Positions 10,933 to 22,726 of a stretch of DNA of 64,000 bases are shown one piece after another. Positions within the stretch are counted from its first letter, which is position 1. Every line of letters begins with the position of its first letter. Under the pieces are notes generated by a model. That model was not told where the DNA came from. It ran no database searches and worked only from the letters and a program-made list of their open reading frames with translations. A program made the translations under genes and the position numbers. Origin of the DNA: Voacanga thouarsii (lineage: Eukaryota; Streptophyta; Magnoliopsida; Gentianales; Apocynaceae); assembly GCA_026120185.1 (NCBI GenBank), contig JANUWF010002153.1:558001-622000 (forward strand), read 5' to 3'.

Positions 10933-11911
10933 AGATGAAAAACACAAGGGAAAGGGGAGAATTCATTGATCATCATAGAAAATTACTTAATCAAAGGAGG
11001 AAATTTTCAATTCAAGGAGGGTTGTACAAGAAGGTCTTCAAATGAAGAAGAAGGAGGCTTGTCTATGAGTGCTCTTTTTTACTTTGTTTTCTTTTTCTTC
11101 ACAATGATGTTTTGATTGTTTTATTGTAATTTGACATTGGTTTAAATATTCATGGCTTTTAGAGTTGTTTGATCTTTTAATTAATTGATTATTATTCTTG
11201 GTATTTAATTACTCGTGCCTATTACAAGATTAATTGATTGTGGTTTTCCATTAACTTGCTTGAAAATAGGGTTGATGGTAGTTTAATTGATTGATTTCAT
11301 ATTTGTTGTCTTTTAACTTACGTAAAAATGGGGTTAATTGTTAAGAACAGAGTAATTAAAGGTTAATTGATGTCTGCCAGAGTATGGATTCAATTGGTTA
11401 ATTTCATGGGTTAAGTTTGCTTGAGAATGGGACTTAATCAGAATTGTGTTTAATGCATCTTTTTGGTAAGATTGGTTGAGACAGAGTATGTGAAACTAAG
11501 TTATCTAGAAGATAGGGATTCATGGATTGGGAAAAAAGTGAGTCTACTTTAATTCTCCATGATGCCAGGAGAATAATTAGTTATGATAAATGTTAGGTAC
11601 TTTAAGAGCATGGTTGTCTAAACAATGGTTCGAATTGCATAAATCTACATCATTGACATGTATATATTTTTATTTCATTTTATTTTTATTTTGATTTGTT
11701 TTTCACTTTATTGAGTCAGTTAAACAATGAAAGAAATGTAATTAATGTCTATTTGTTCCTTGAGGATCGACACTCGTTTGAACCCTATGCTCGGTTAATG
11801 ATGAGTACGCTTGCTCATATGTGTGATTTGGGTTGAACATTTTAATTTAAACTTGATTGGGAATGTTCTTAGTTTTTGTATGATTTTTTATACCCAAGTC
11901 CGAACACATCA

Positions 11912-12013
11912 CCCTCCTCCTTGTGTTTTGTTTTCTCTCCTACTTTCTTCCTTTTGTCATTTTCTTCTTTTTCTTTTTATTCTTTGATTCTTCATTACCT
12001 AGTCCTCCAGAAT
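11912..12013 (+). mobile_element. Leader of the C2 Athila-type element, continuation
   Basis: Pyrimidine-rich sequence continues the leader interrupted by the solo LTR, beginning with the TSD copy CCCTC. It ends where a Tekay-like LTR begins at 12014. Confidence 0.5.
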
Positions 12014-12120
12014 TGTAAAACCTCAACTAAACCTACCCTAGAATTAGAGGGATGGGATGAATAACATATCATATTGCATAAAAATATATTTCTTGGATGA
12101 ATTCGTGTGCCTAAGAATTG

Positions 12121-12280
12121 TGATATATGTGTTATATGGTTTATTTATACTTGTTGAGTATTAAGGGTAATTAGAGAATTTTACTTAAGGATGAATTTTT
12201 GTGATATATGTGTTATATGGTTTATTTATACTTGTAGAGTATTGAGGGTAATTAGAGAATTTTACTTAAGGACGAAAGGA
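12121..12280. repeat. Direct duplication, period 81 bp
   Basis: The unit starting TGATATATGTGTTATATGG occurs at 12121 and again at 12202. Both copies run through GAGAATTTTACTTAAGGA with only a few differences. Confidence 0.85.
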
Positions 12281-12311
12281 AGAGAATTAGGTTGGGAAAA
12301 TAAAAATAAGA

Positions 12312-12385
12312 TTTAATGTGGCTAAGTGGTTAGAGCTTGATGGTTGATTTCTAAGGTCTTGAGTTCAAATCCCATCAACTAAGTA
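12312..12385 (+). other. tRNA-like sequence with A and B boxes
   Basis: TGGCTAAGTGG (12319-12329) fits the pol III A box and GAGTTCAAATCC (12361-12372) nearly fits the B box, with tRNA-like spacing. No convincing acceptor stem is seen. Homologous box pairs lie at the same relative place in all three family A LTRs. It is probably an old tRNA- or SINE-derived piece fixed in the LTR lineage. Confidence 0.45.
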
Positions 12386-14669
12386 TTATTTTTTATTATC
12401 CTAAAAAATGTTTGAATTTTCTTCTTACATTTCATGAAGCTAGGAATGTTGTCTTTGGGAAGACACAAATTTTAATATTCTAACCATGTGATCTTGTTCT
12501 AAAAGAAAATCTAGAGGAGTTCTAATCTCCATCATTTTAGCAATCCATGTCCTAGCCTATTTGAATTTGAAAATATTCCTATTTCTTTAATTCTTTTCAT
12601 TTTCTAATAAATGTCTTGGATAAATTTTGGACTTGAATTTTGAAAGAAAATTCCAGCTCTTGAGATGGGTGATGACCGAAATATAGGAGGAAAGATAACT
12701 AAATGGTTTCCAATTAAATCACCATAGTGTCTTCTTCAAAGAACTACGAAAGGATATTGTGATCATGCCTAAGACCTTGTTCATTTCTACTTGACATTAT
12801 TTTCCTCGGTTTTTTACATAATGTAGCTTGCTTACTTAGTGCTTGCACTGACGATCTAATCAAAGTCAAACTTGGATATAAAAATTATTGCTTGTTCTTG
12901 TTTTGGTTTAAACCTGGAAATTTTTCCAGCAATTCTCCTTGGCTGGATTTCCAAAAAATGCAGCTCATTTGCCTATCCTTTTCTTGCTAGCAAAGCAACC
13001 ATTTTCGTGTGAGAAAGAAGCAAAAATTTCTTAGAAATTCGCAGCTCATATGTCCTCACCAAACTAGAAAATTTTCTAGCAAACTGCCAAGCATTTAGTC
13101 ATGGAAATTGAGCCATCAACCCATGCATAAGATCACCTAAATTTCTTCTCTTTCCTCTCCAAGATGGTGACTGGAAAACTACCATTAATGGACTTTCAAA
13201 CACTCCTGATTTTCAACATCACATCCGTTTCAAAATGATTCAAATTTCTGCTAACAAATAGCTGAATTCCAAAAAAAAAAATTCCCTCTTGCATAGCAAA
13301 GGTAAAAACCAATTTCATCTTCACTCCTCTTCATCATTTCGGCCACCTGAAAACCATGGCTGAACACCTTGTCTTTTGCATCAACCATGGCCATTGGAAC
13401 TCCATTAAACTACCTCAAACCTCTCCTAACTTCACTCTATTCAAAACTTTTCAAACTTGAAAATTAAATCCCACCATTTATTCCCTTAAACTCTCACCTA
13501 GATAGATTAGTAAACTAGAATTTCTTCTTCTCTTGTACAGCCATTTTCAGCCAGCATTAAGGCTGGGTTAAACCACTATTTCACAACCAAGACATAGCTA
13601 GACTAGCAACCCACCATTGAAGGGCTAGAGACCATCAAGAAGAAATCACCATTAGCAAATCTTCTACCTCAAATACCTCCATTTTCCCCTCATTTTGAAA
13701 TCCAAACTGGCTCTACTCTCTCTGTCTCTCTCTCTCTAGGATAACCAAAATTCTTCCCTCTAGCAAGGCCATTCGACCATCATTCACCAAAGCACACACT
13801 TATCTTCTTCTCTCAATTTTTTATTGTGTTCTTAAGAACAACAAGAACACATACTACACTTCTTCAACCATTAACCACTTCTATTCATCACAAACCATCC
13901 TATATCTATCAAATTACCTAGGATTTAACCTATACTTATCGTTAGTGTACTCTCTAACACTAAAACAACTGAGGTTGATATTGCTTTTGGATCAAATGTG
14001 CCTTTTTTGTTCAAGACAAGAACACCAAAAAAGTATAAAAAAAAAAAAAAAGTTCAATCATCTTGTTCTTCTTCTTTTTTTCATCTTCTTTTCTTCACGA
14101 TCATAATCTCTCACTTATTCTCTCATTCTCTCTTACTCTCTTGGCTGATCCATTGGTGGCCATCCTTGAACAACCTCAATCAATAGAGGACTCATCAAGG
14201 CTCAAGGATCATCATTTGACAAGACAACATCTTCGACTTCAATGATCATCAAACAAGTGTTTCTACTAAACCTTCTTATTTTCGAACTCAAGACTTCTAG
14301 ATGATGAAATTAATATGTTGTTGGGATGGAGATATGCATGTGGGTGAAGAGGATAATTTTAAGATATGAAGAACGAAATGGGTTGAGGCTTATGAATTAT
14401 TGATGGTTTATGATATGAGTTTTAGGATCATTATATGCTCAATAGTACATTGTGATTTGAGGCTTATATCACTAGTATAGATGTTTTGATAAATGATAGA
14501 AATTTTACCACCATTGTTTTGCTAATGCTCCCATGATGTTATTTTTGACACCAAATGCCTTGCTAATATCATTATTAGTATGGTATCACCCTTGTTATGA
14601 TAAATATTATTACAAGTTTAATTTTGCACAAATCAATATTTTATTTATTGAATAGATGTGTGTATGAAT

Positions 14670-14692
14670 ATATATATATATATATATATATT
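14670..14692. repeat. (TA)n microsatellite
   Basis: A run of TA dinucleotides in the AT-rich zone of the truncated LTR. Confidence 0.85.
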
Positions 14693-15097
14693 ACCTTTCT
14701 AAAATTTTAATACTAGTAATATCACTATGGTCATTAAAAATTATTAATAGAGCTACTTTTTACTATTGCTATTATTATAATTACGTTTACTAATAATGAT
14801 ATTATTAGTATTATTAGTATCGTTATTTAATTTAATTTATTAATTTCAATCAACATAAATAATTTTGAAATTAAAAATTACTTAAAATATTATTATTTTA
14901 TTAGACAACACAAATAGAACTATTTTTATTAAGCATTATTAAATATGGAAAAAATATATAATGATATATTAGGATTAATTAATATCTTTTATATTAATTT
15001 ATTGATTATTCTTACTAGAACTTTTATCTATACTTATGTATTATTAATAATAATAAATAATTATTATTATTGCTTATTATTAAAATTATTTATTATT

Positions 15098-15627
15098 ATT
15101 TGAAGCTAGATGATACTCTTTGGGCTTATAGGACAGCTTTTAAAACTCCTCTTGGTACTACCCCTTATCGATTAGTGTATTGAAAATCTTGTTATTTACC
15201 AGTAAAGAATGAACACAAAGCTTATTGGGCTATTAAACTTGTCAACTTTCATCTTGATCGTACTGGACATGCTAGGTTACTTCATTTGAATGCCTTGGAC
15301 AAATTGTGCCTGTCTGCCTACGATAATTCTCTCATCTACAAGGAAAAGGTAAAGCGGTGGCATGACAAACATATTTCTCAATTTAGGGATTTTAAAGAAG
15401 GGGATCAAGTATTGCTATTTAACTCTCGCTTGTGCATCTTTTAGGGAAAGTTGAAATTAAGATGGTTCGGGACGTATGTGGTAACTGAGGTTTATCCTTT
15501 TGCTACACTTGAAGTCTCTCACTCGGATAATGGTACTTTCAAGGTTAATGGGAATCAGGTAAAACATTATTTTGGGGAGACATTGGACACTTTAGCTCAT
15601 ATAGATGTTTTTCTCTATGAATTGTGA
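15098..15627 (+). pseudogene. Athila-type integrase, C-terminal part
   Basis: The frame reads [17 protein letters not shown], then PYRLVY, then EHKAYWAIKLVNFHLD, KEKVKRWHDKHI and FKEGDQVLLFNSRL. This is the characteristic order of the integrase C-terminal region of Athila-type gypsy elements (family norm: LDDALWAYRTAYKTP, HKAYWA, KRWHDKHI, GDKVLLFNSRL). The catalytic core is missing because the upstream side is replaced by the truncated Tekay-like LTR. At least two in-frame stops are present: a TGA after RLVY where a Gly codon is expected, and a TAG after RLCIF. The piece ends at a TGA at 15625. It is a dead fragment. Its own 3' UTR and 3' LTR follow. Confidence 0.85.
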
Positions 15628-17038
15628 TCCTTGTTTCAGATCGCATGCATGTGTTCCTCTTTTTCATTCTTACATTCGTTTTTTTTTTTTTTTATGAACA
15701 ATGTAGCTGTTTCGTTTATGTTTAGTTTCTTTTTCTAGATTTATGTTTTCTTTATTTTCTTTATTTTGTTTTAGTAGGTATTCTTGTACTAACCCTTCCT
15801 TGAGGTGGATTCAACCTGATGGCATAAGAAAGTAATGGAAATATTTTCTTCACTTTATTCTTCTTCTTTTTTTCATCTTGATCTTCTTAGCTATACTTTT
15901 ATTCTTCTATCTTTGGCCATTGAGGACAATGTCTAGTTTAAGGAGGGTGGGAGGGGGGGGGAGAATAAAGGTTGAAGAAATAATTTTCCATATTATTTTG
16001 GTGAATCTATTTTGAGTTTGTGATAATTTTTTTTTTTAACTTGGACATGAGTTTTGTCATTCATTAGGTGGAGTTTGATGAAATTGAGTTATTGGAAAAG
16101 ATATTTCTCATGACTTGAGAATTTTGATTAATCTTGTTTATGCATTGGTATTTAAATGTTATTTGACTTATCTAGTTGAGATATAGAAGATATGATGAAT
16201 ATGGGAAGAGTTTATTGGCTAACTTTTGTATTATGAATTTAAATTTTGCTAGCTTTGAGTTATGTTGAAAAAAAAAATGTGAGTTGAAAAAAAAGATCTT
16301 TGAGAGGAAAGAATGAGGAGAATGTTGAAAGTTTTGATTTAAGTTGAGATAAAAACAATGAGTGTAAACAACACTATTGTTGGTGTAAATTGAGAAAAGG
16401 CTCTTATTGATGATTTTTGAAGACCTTTAGCTGAACAGGGGGTCAATATGGGGAGAAGTAGCAATTGTATTCGATGCACTCTCTTTAGGATATCTCGAAG
16501 GCCAAAAGGCAAGTAAGAGCATAGAAAAAAGAATTGTAGAAAAAAAATGATGAGTGGTGACTGTAAAAGGGGCCAATACAATATGTGAAGAGAAATCCAT
16601 GCACTTGAGGCTATCAATTCCATAGTTCATTGAAAACATTTTGAGAGAAAAAATTGGAGTGCTTCCCTCACATCATAACTTGAATGTGTAATTTTTGTAT
16701 TTATAATGCTTGAGTTGGTAGATGACTTGACCTATGTGATTTATGTTACCTATATTTTTATTTGAAAAGTGAAATAATTTTCTTAGACTGAGGTATGCAC
16801 TTGATTAATTTGACTTTAAGAGTTTTCGGATGTCTTGGCCAATGTTTCAAGGTTTGAATTTTTTTTCAAATGGTATGAATGATAATGGTTGTATCTAAAG
16901 TTTGAAAGGAAGACATGATCTTTGCTATGATAAAAAAAACTTTCGAATGAGGAAAAAAAAACTTTTATTATCTTGATAATTTTTGTTGGACTAAAGCGTT
17001 TTGCTTGAGGACAAGCAAATGTTCAAGTGTAGGTGAAT
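15628..17038 (+). mobile_element. 3' untranslated region of the Athila-type element
   Basis: Non-coding sequence lies between pol and the 3' LTR and is homologous to 29125-30544. Shared blocks include CATTGAGGACAATGTCTAGTTT, a long G-rich tract, TATCAATTCC, and finally GAGGACAAGCAAATGTTC just before the LTR. The polypurine tract next to the LTR is degraded (AAGTGTAGGTGAAT). Confidence 0.75.
15938..15963 (+). promoter_or_regulatory. Polypurine/G-rich tract of the Athila 3' region
   Basis: AAGGAGGGTGGGAGGGGGGG and following bases form a purine-only tract in the same context as 29476-29500. It may have served as an internal plus-strand primer. The runs of G also permit G-quadruplex formation. 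Confidence 0.5.
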
Positions 17039-17217
17039 TGATAGGGGTTAAAATCTCCATTTTTTTTCCTAGTTATTTGAGGTTGTTTTAAGATACATTT
17101 GTTGTAATAATTAGGCATATTCCTTCCAATTTGGCATTTTGCTTGTAAAAGGTATTTTTAGCAAATATGTGCAAATTTAATTTAAAATCAAGCAGAAAGT
17201 GCATAGAACGAGAATGT

Positions 17218-17465
17218 ACCTGGTGCCTGACCCAGCCAGTGGACCAAGCGCCGGGTCCATTTTGTCCAGCAGTAGAGTTGAACGAGCTTCAGGAATTTTT
17301 TCAGAACAGACTTAGCGCCAGGTCTGGTAAGTGTACCTGGCGCTGGGTCCATTCTGCCTGCCAAGGAAAAGATGGCAAAAAAAAAAAAAAAATCGAGCAA
17401 AAATAGAGGAAGAATAGAATGCACTTAGTGCCAAGTGGGACGAAGGTACTCAGTGCTAGGTAGGC
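17218..17465 (+). repeat. Three GCGCCAGGT/ACCTGGCGC modules in U3 of LTR C4
   Basis: Modules start at 17218, 17314 and 17424. The middle one is a perfect 10-bp inverted repeat, AGCGCCAGGT (17314-17323) and ACCTGGCGCT (17335-17344), with an 11-base loop. The other two are imperfect (ACCTGGTGCC ... AAGCGCCGGGTCC; TTAGTGCCAAGT ... CTCAGTGCTAGGT). Confidence 0.85.
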
Positions 17466-17578
17466 TCTAGAGGTGAAAAATTTGTACGCGGAATTATGGC
17501 TTATCCAAGGATTTTGGTATTTTCCTATTCTTACTCGGCCAGGATTTTCTTAGCCATGAAATTGACATCCAAGAGGCC

Positions 17579-17586
17579 TATAAAAG
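17579..17586 (+). promoter_or_regulatory. Candidate TATA box of LTR C4
   Basis: TATAAAAG is followed by CGTAAGACAACACAAGG, parallel to 10925 and 61453. Confidence 0.6.
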
Positions 17587-18582
17587 CGTAAGACAACACA
17601 AGGGTTTGATATACAACTAAGAGAAATGAATAAAAGAGGAAATTTTTTTATTCTCTTGTTGAAGGAGATGTTCACCCAAGGTAAGAAGGATTGTTCAAAG
17701 GGAGTCTTTAAGGAAGAAGAAGAAAGAGGCTTATCTTTGAGTATTTTCCTTTTTTTTTTGTCGTCTTTTACTTTAAAAATGATGGATTTAATATTTTCAT
17801 TGTAATTCAGCAATATTTTAGGATTCATGATTTATGCATCAATTTAACTACTTGATCAATTGATTGTTGATTTTGGTATTTGATTACTTGTTTTTCTTAC
17901 AAAGTTGGTTGATTGGGTTTTGTTATTAATTTTCTTGAAAAAAGGGTTGGTAATGACTTCAATTAATTAGTTTCATATTTGTTATCTCTTAACTTGCTTG
18001 GAAAAGGGGTTAATTGTTTAGAGCATTGGTAATCAAAGGTTAGTTGATGATTGCTAGAATATGGTTTCTTTGACTAATTTCCTGCCTCAGATCGCCTAGA
18101 ATATAGGAGTTTATATAAGGATTTATTTTAATTCATCTTTTGGATAAGTTAGTCAAGAGAAAATATGTTCACAAATTTAACTCGAAGATAGTGATTCCAT
18201 GGATTGCAAACCAAGTAGGTCTATATTAAATCCTTTATGAGACCAAGATAATAATTGGTTGTGATATTGGCTAAATGATTCATTGTCATGTTTTCTAGGA
18301 TACTTGTCTAAATTGTATAAACATACATCCTTGAGTTGTATATGTTTCTTTTGTTTTTATTTTTATTATTTTCTCACTTTATTTCGGTTCATTAAACAAT
18401 GAAAGAAAAGTGATTAGTGTGTACTTATTCATTTGAGGATCGATACTCGTTAATTCCCTGTACTATGCTTGCAATGAGTATACTTGCTCACATGTGTATT
18501 TTGGGATTAATGTTTTATTTAAAAATTGAGTAAGGGATGGATTTAAAATTGATGATTTGATATACCCAGAATTTACGCATCA

Positions 18583-18618
18583 GGTAGCCATAGGGCTAAT
18601 GACGAGGATGATCATGAT
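18583..18618 (+). other. Short flank between LTR C4 and the SIRE-type element
   Basis: These 36 bases start GGTAGCCATAGGG and end with the TSD copy ATGAT. Read across the Copia insertion to 29130 they give an Asp-rich frame ending in a stop. The following sequence is another Athila 3' UTR, so this may be the tail of that element's coding region. Confidence 0.4.
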
Positions 18619-19800
18619 TGAAAAACCTTAGAGCAGTGAATAAGGTTTTTGGCAAACTAAAATTTTCAAGAAATTTGTTTTATAGAATATTAATGTTCTT
18701 CAAGTTTCTTGGACTAACTTCACGGTAATAGAGAAAGCTATCCAAAGAAACTTTGAGAAATATCCAAATTCAGACTAAGGTAATTAAGAAACACAATGTA
18801 GTTAATACTATATACAGAGAAATGAGACACAGAATGTGTAGTGGTTCGATCTACCAAGATCTACATCCACTACCTTAAGCTCATGCTTAAAGATTTTCAA
18901 CCTGATTTCATTTACCCAACTTGATGGAATCAATCTGTACCAAATACAAGAGAGGATCACCACACTTGGTTCTTCAAAACCTCTCAATCAACCAACAAAT
19001 CAAGGTTCACCCCAAATGGGTTTTACCCCCTAACCTTGTTATACAAAAGAGATTAAATATCAATGGAATAGTAAAAACTCACTTGTTTGAGCAAATATGC
19101 AGCAAGGAAAAAGCACAAACACTTTTACCTTTAAGACACAATTTGAATTCACTTTAAAGCACCTTGATAAATGAGATTTTTGTTTTCTATAAAGCAAGAG
19201 TGTTTCTTAGAAGGATAGAGCAAAAATCTACTGTCAAATCAAGTTTAGATGTATTATATAGAGATATAAAGTAAGGTACCAATGGCTATAATTTTACTGT
19301 CAAATTTACCCGCATTTTGGACTCATGTTTCGGACGACGAGGCATCCAAATGGTAAGTCCAAAATGACTTTTTTTTTCTGGGTAGAATAGATTTAACACT
19401 GTTTACGGGATTTTGGACGAATCTTTTAAGTGCAGAATCATCCAAACTACTCAATCCAAAATTCTGATATTTAAGAGTTTGAAATCTTTTTGTTTGTGTG
19501 CTTCAAGGTAGAAATAAATTGAATCATAAGGTTAAGAGACATAGGAATTAATACCTTAATAATAATTCCTAGTCTAAAGTTTTTCCACAAGAACGGCTTA
19601 GTATACAATCTCTTAAGCTTGGTATTCAACTTGATCACCCATTCTTGAATTCCAATACTCAAGAATTGCTTAGCAATCTTATTTGTTTGCCTTAGAAGAA
19701 CCGAAGTCAGACATATCCTATCATATATAGATCACACAAGTTAGTTCATATCAATTTTTGGCATAAGTCAAAACATAGGAGAAAGCCCTTAAGGCTAACA
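18619..19800 (-). mobile_element. 3' LTR of the SIRE-type element
   Basis: In sense direction it begins TGTTAGCC and ends GGTTTTTCA. It is highly similar to 27967-29124 over its full length, with small indels (for example near 19340-19370). Confidence 0.92.
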
Positions 19801-19815
19801 ATCTCCCCCTTTTTG
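19801..19815 (-). promoter_or_regulatory. Polypurine tract of the SIRE-type element
   Basis: On the minus strand CAAAAAGGGGGAGAT directly abuts the TGTTAG start of the 3' LTR, the expected place for plus-strand priming. Confidence 0.85.
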
Positions 19816-21265
19816 AGTGATAACAAAAGTTGATGGGATTGTGATATAAAAATAATGATATGTATGGTATGAACATGTTAGACCGAGAGAAATAAGAATA
19901 TTTTTCATTAAAATACAAAATCTCATTATAGAACTCAAAGAGTTCTTATGAGATTAAGATAGAAAATTAAAATATCTACTTCACAAGCATGGCTCGATGA
20001 GCCTATGGCCCAACCTACCTCCATATCATCCTTTCTTCCATCAAACGATTATTCCATAAAGAAATAACCGATACAATGATTTTTATAAAAGTGAAATATA
20101 GTAGATAAGTCATGAGATGAGATGCTCCCCCTTAATATTTGCATATATGAATAGTTATAAATGATGAGAGAAAACGGGAGTTAAATTTGTATGTCCAAAG
20201 TGTACATCCAAAACTTGGTGAAAGTGAGTATGGAACCTTTTTTGAATATGCATTTTGGACGTCCAAAAGGTGTGTCCAAAACAACATGAAGTTGTTGAAG
20301 AAAATATTTTTGGACAAGATTTTTGGATCAAAAAAATATGACTCAAAAACTCCCATTGACCTAATTCCTAGGAGATAATGGATTTTTCAGAACTTTGATT
20401 TGTCCTGCTTTTTCCCAAAGAGTTTTGATCATTAAGGAAGTAATCCATCTATTTGAAATTTTTATCAATGAATTTATCACAGAATTATGTCAATAACTTA
20501 AAAACCATCTTATTAGTAACTCTAGCCTCAAAGATACCTTTGTTCCCGAAAAGAGTACTTTTGGACAATATTCAAGATACCAAACTGGTATCCTATTTGG
20601 ACATCAACAAACTGAGATCACAAATGATCAAAATTTATATCATGCAGTTCATCCAAAACTGGTTATGAATTTCATAGAAAGAATTACAAAGCCTTAGCTA
20701 TATTCAGAGGCAATATGCATAATATAAATTTTAGAGCATAAAGTTTTACTACTCGAGGACTCTCAGGCAGACAGTCAATTAGTTATTCATTAATGCATTA
20801 TCAACAATTAGAAATGGAGAGCATAGCATACTACCACATAGATGATTAAATAAAATAGTAGAATAATCACAGCCCAGTCAACGGAGCCAATTACAACGCT
20901 CACAAATATAAGAAGAAACTTAAGCAAAAACTTATCCCAATCATTTTCTAGTAGAAACTTATGCAGAAACTTATTCCAACATATGAATTAATCCAATCAT
21001 AGTCAGTCAGTTTTCTCCCCCTTTGTCATCAATCAAAAAGAGGAAGAGCAGAAGAAAAATGATATATATAAATATGAAGCATTCATAATTTAAGCAGATA
21101 GGCTTGTTCATAAGTAAAGACAGAAAATTAAATTGTTCAACTTCAAAAAGAGAAATTTAGATTTGTTCTAGATAGCAGAGAGAATTGAGGTCAGTTTGGG
21201 TAAGAGGTCAGCCGAGTGCATTCTGCCAATCTAGTCACTCAGGAGATGTGAATTATTTCAGTTTT
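19816..21265 (-). mobile_element. Non-coding 3' region of the SIRE-type element with two more polypurine tracts
   Basis: I see no reliable coding frame. Minus-strand tracts TTAAGGGGGAGC (20124-20135) and AAAGGGGGAGAAA (21012-21024, preceded by GATGAC) resemble the true polypurine tract. The stretch 20187-20300 repeats the phrase TGTCCAAA several times. Confidence 0.6.
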
Positions 21266-22540
21266 TTACACTACATCTTTTCGGGAGTGTTGACTAGCAA
21301 TCCTATTTGATTTCCTCTTAACCACAACATGTTTTTGTCGCTTCCTAGATGAGACACAAGGTTTAAAGGAGGCAGGGCGTGCTACAGCTTTCTGAGGTGG
21401 GGACTTTTCTTTAGCTTGTGCAATAATAGTCATTTCCTCTGCAGCAGGTTGTTCTTGTCTAGTTTTTCCCTCAGTAACTGGTTCCTCTTCTGTTGCCTTT
21501 GCAAGAGCACGTGCTGTAGGAGCAAACACCAGTTCATCTATTTTTACCTTTTTCTCTACTGCAGTTAGTCTATTGCTAAGACGTTGAAGTTTTGAACTGA
21601 GGCCATCCAATTTAACAGCCAAAGAGTTGATGGCATCCAAAATGCTTTTAGATAGTCCTTTATCCTGAGCTTGTTCTTTTCCTTTTCACAGAGGATGCTT
21701 CTTGATGATATACCTTACTTTTTCTTTGGCTCCAACAGAAGGGCATTCTTTCCTCGAGCTTTTACTTTCAACAATCTTTCCTTTTTTTCACCTTCTATGT
21801 TACGGAGCAACTTCTATTCATTTCCCATCCGCACATATCCTATACGCTCAAAGGACTAAAAGCTATAAATATTCATTTTTGATGGCACGCAGGGGACTAA
21901 ATTTAAATCAACATCAAAATATCTAAAGACCTTTGTTAACAGATTTCCAAATGGCAAGGCTTTGCTAGAGGTGTTTCTTGTTTGCAGCATCAATTTGGCA
22001 GCTAAGAACCCAAAACTAATTTGCCTTCCCTTAGCCAAAGCTAACATAATTACCATCTACAAAATATTAATAGAGGTTTTATGACTAAAGCTTGGCACCA
22101 TCATGGTAGAGAGCATATGGTGTAAGATCCTCAAGACGACCTTTCCTCAGATTGGCATAAAATTTCCAAATGATCGAGGTAAACAATTTTTCATCAACAG
22201 ATAGTAAACTACCCCAACCAATAAACTCAAACATATTCAACACATTGGAGAAATTCAAGAAAAATGATGGATTAACACAATACCCAGTAATAACAGTTCA
22301 ATTTCTTGAAAACCAGTCGTTGTAATCAAAGTCACTTTTTAAATCTATAAATTGAAATACCTGAGTCTCAGAACTCTCTTGTTCGGGTGATGATTTTGAA
22401 AAATCATAATGTGAGGCCGAGAAGTCTAGTTCTGGTGAAACTTTTTTTCCTTTGTTCGTTGCTGAAGCCTTCTTCTTTGTCTTTGGAGACATTTTTTGCA
22501 CCTTCTTTGGTTTTGTTGTGGCTAATTTCATTTTTGCCAT
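21266..22540 (-). pseudogene. Extra ORF downstream of RNase H: plant-transposon-type domain plus coiled coil
   Basis: The minus-strand frame starts with a Lys-rich N-terminus (MAKMKLATTKPKKVQK) at 22540. It crosses a TGA at 22298 without change of frame and then reads NMFEFIGWGSLLSVDEKLF followed by SIIWKFYANLRKGRLEDL (about 22255-22130). A Gly-Trp followed by a short helix and FYANLR is characteristic of the family described as putative plant transposon protein, found in many plant retroelement extra ORFs. After several stops, the C-terminal frame (21640-21266) starts MDAINSLAVKLDGLSSKLQ, a heptad-like coiled coil, and ends in a basic region with SRKRQKHVVVKRKSNR that looks like a nuclear localisation signal. 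SIRE elements are known to carry an env-like ORF here; I see no clear signal peptide or membrane segment, so I do not call it envelope. Confidence 0.6.
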
Positions 22541-22726
22541 TGAGAAGGCAAGGGCTTTGACAGTGGGTTATTTGAAGAGGAAGAACTCAGAGAATTTTTG
22601 GAAGATGAAGTGAGTATTTATCGGTTACAGATTTTGGAAGAGAGAAGGAATGAAGGTCCTTTGAATACCTAGAAAGTTGTGATGGAAAACACATTGAAAA
22701 GACCACTTAACTCAGAGATTTTTTTT

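Larger units (their letters stand above)
10375..11911 (+). mobile_element. Athila-type solo LTR (C3) with TSD CCCTC
   Basis: The LTR runs from TGATAGGGG to AACACATCA (1537 bp). The five bases before it (10370-10374) and after it (11912-11916) are both CCCTC, and the pyrimidine-rich host leader continues across. No primer site follows. This is therefore a solo LTR left by LTR-LTR recombination after insertion into the C2 element leader. It has three U3 hairpin modules and a TATA box at 10925. Confidence 0.9.
12014..15095 (+). mobile_element. Old, truncated Tekay-like LTR (relative of family A)
   Basis: The start TGTAAAACCTCAACTAAACC matches the family A start in sense direction (TGTGAAACCCCAGTCAAAACC), followed by GGGATGGGATG and CATATCAT blocks. 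A tRNA-like box pair (12319-12372), a CT-rich run (13718-13738) and an AT-rich zone (14640-15095) follow in the same order as in the reverse complement of 33765-38108. The expected GGGTGTTACA end is missing; the sequence passes straight into Athila integrase. The LTR is therefore 3'-truncated. No gene is seen within it. Confidence 0.55.
17039..18582 (+). mobile_element. Athila-type 3' LTR, subfamily C4
   Basis: TGATAGGGG to TTTACGCATCA (1544 bp), directly downstream of the Athila 3' UTR, so it is the 3' LTR of the integrase remnant. It carries three U3 hairpin modules, a TATA box at 17579 and the common TTGATTACTT/TTAACTTGCTTGG/GAGGATCGATACTCG blocks. No matching 5' LTR with the flanking GGTAG duplication was found in the window. 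Confidence 0.85.

Noticed and set aside
12312..12385. Functional tRNA gene
   Set aside because: A and B boxes are present but I cannot build a proper acceptor stem or anticodon arm, and the block is shared with LTRs.
7619..18582. C2 and C4 as the two LTRs of one Athila-type element
   Set aside because: Their U3 words, lengths (1957 and 1544 bp) and termini differ too much, and the flanking pentamers do not agree.
20132..20378. Overlapping frames on both strands near the SIRE 3' region
   Set aside because: They overlap each other in mirror positions, match no motif and lie in the non-coding 3' region between polypurine tracts.
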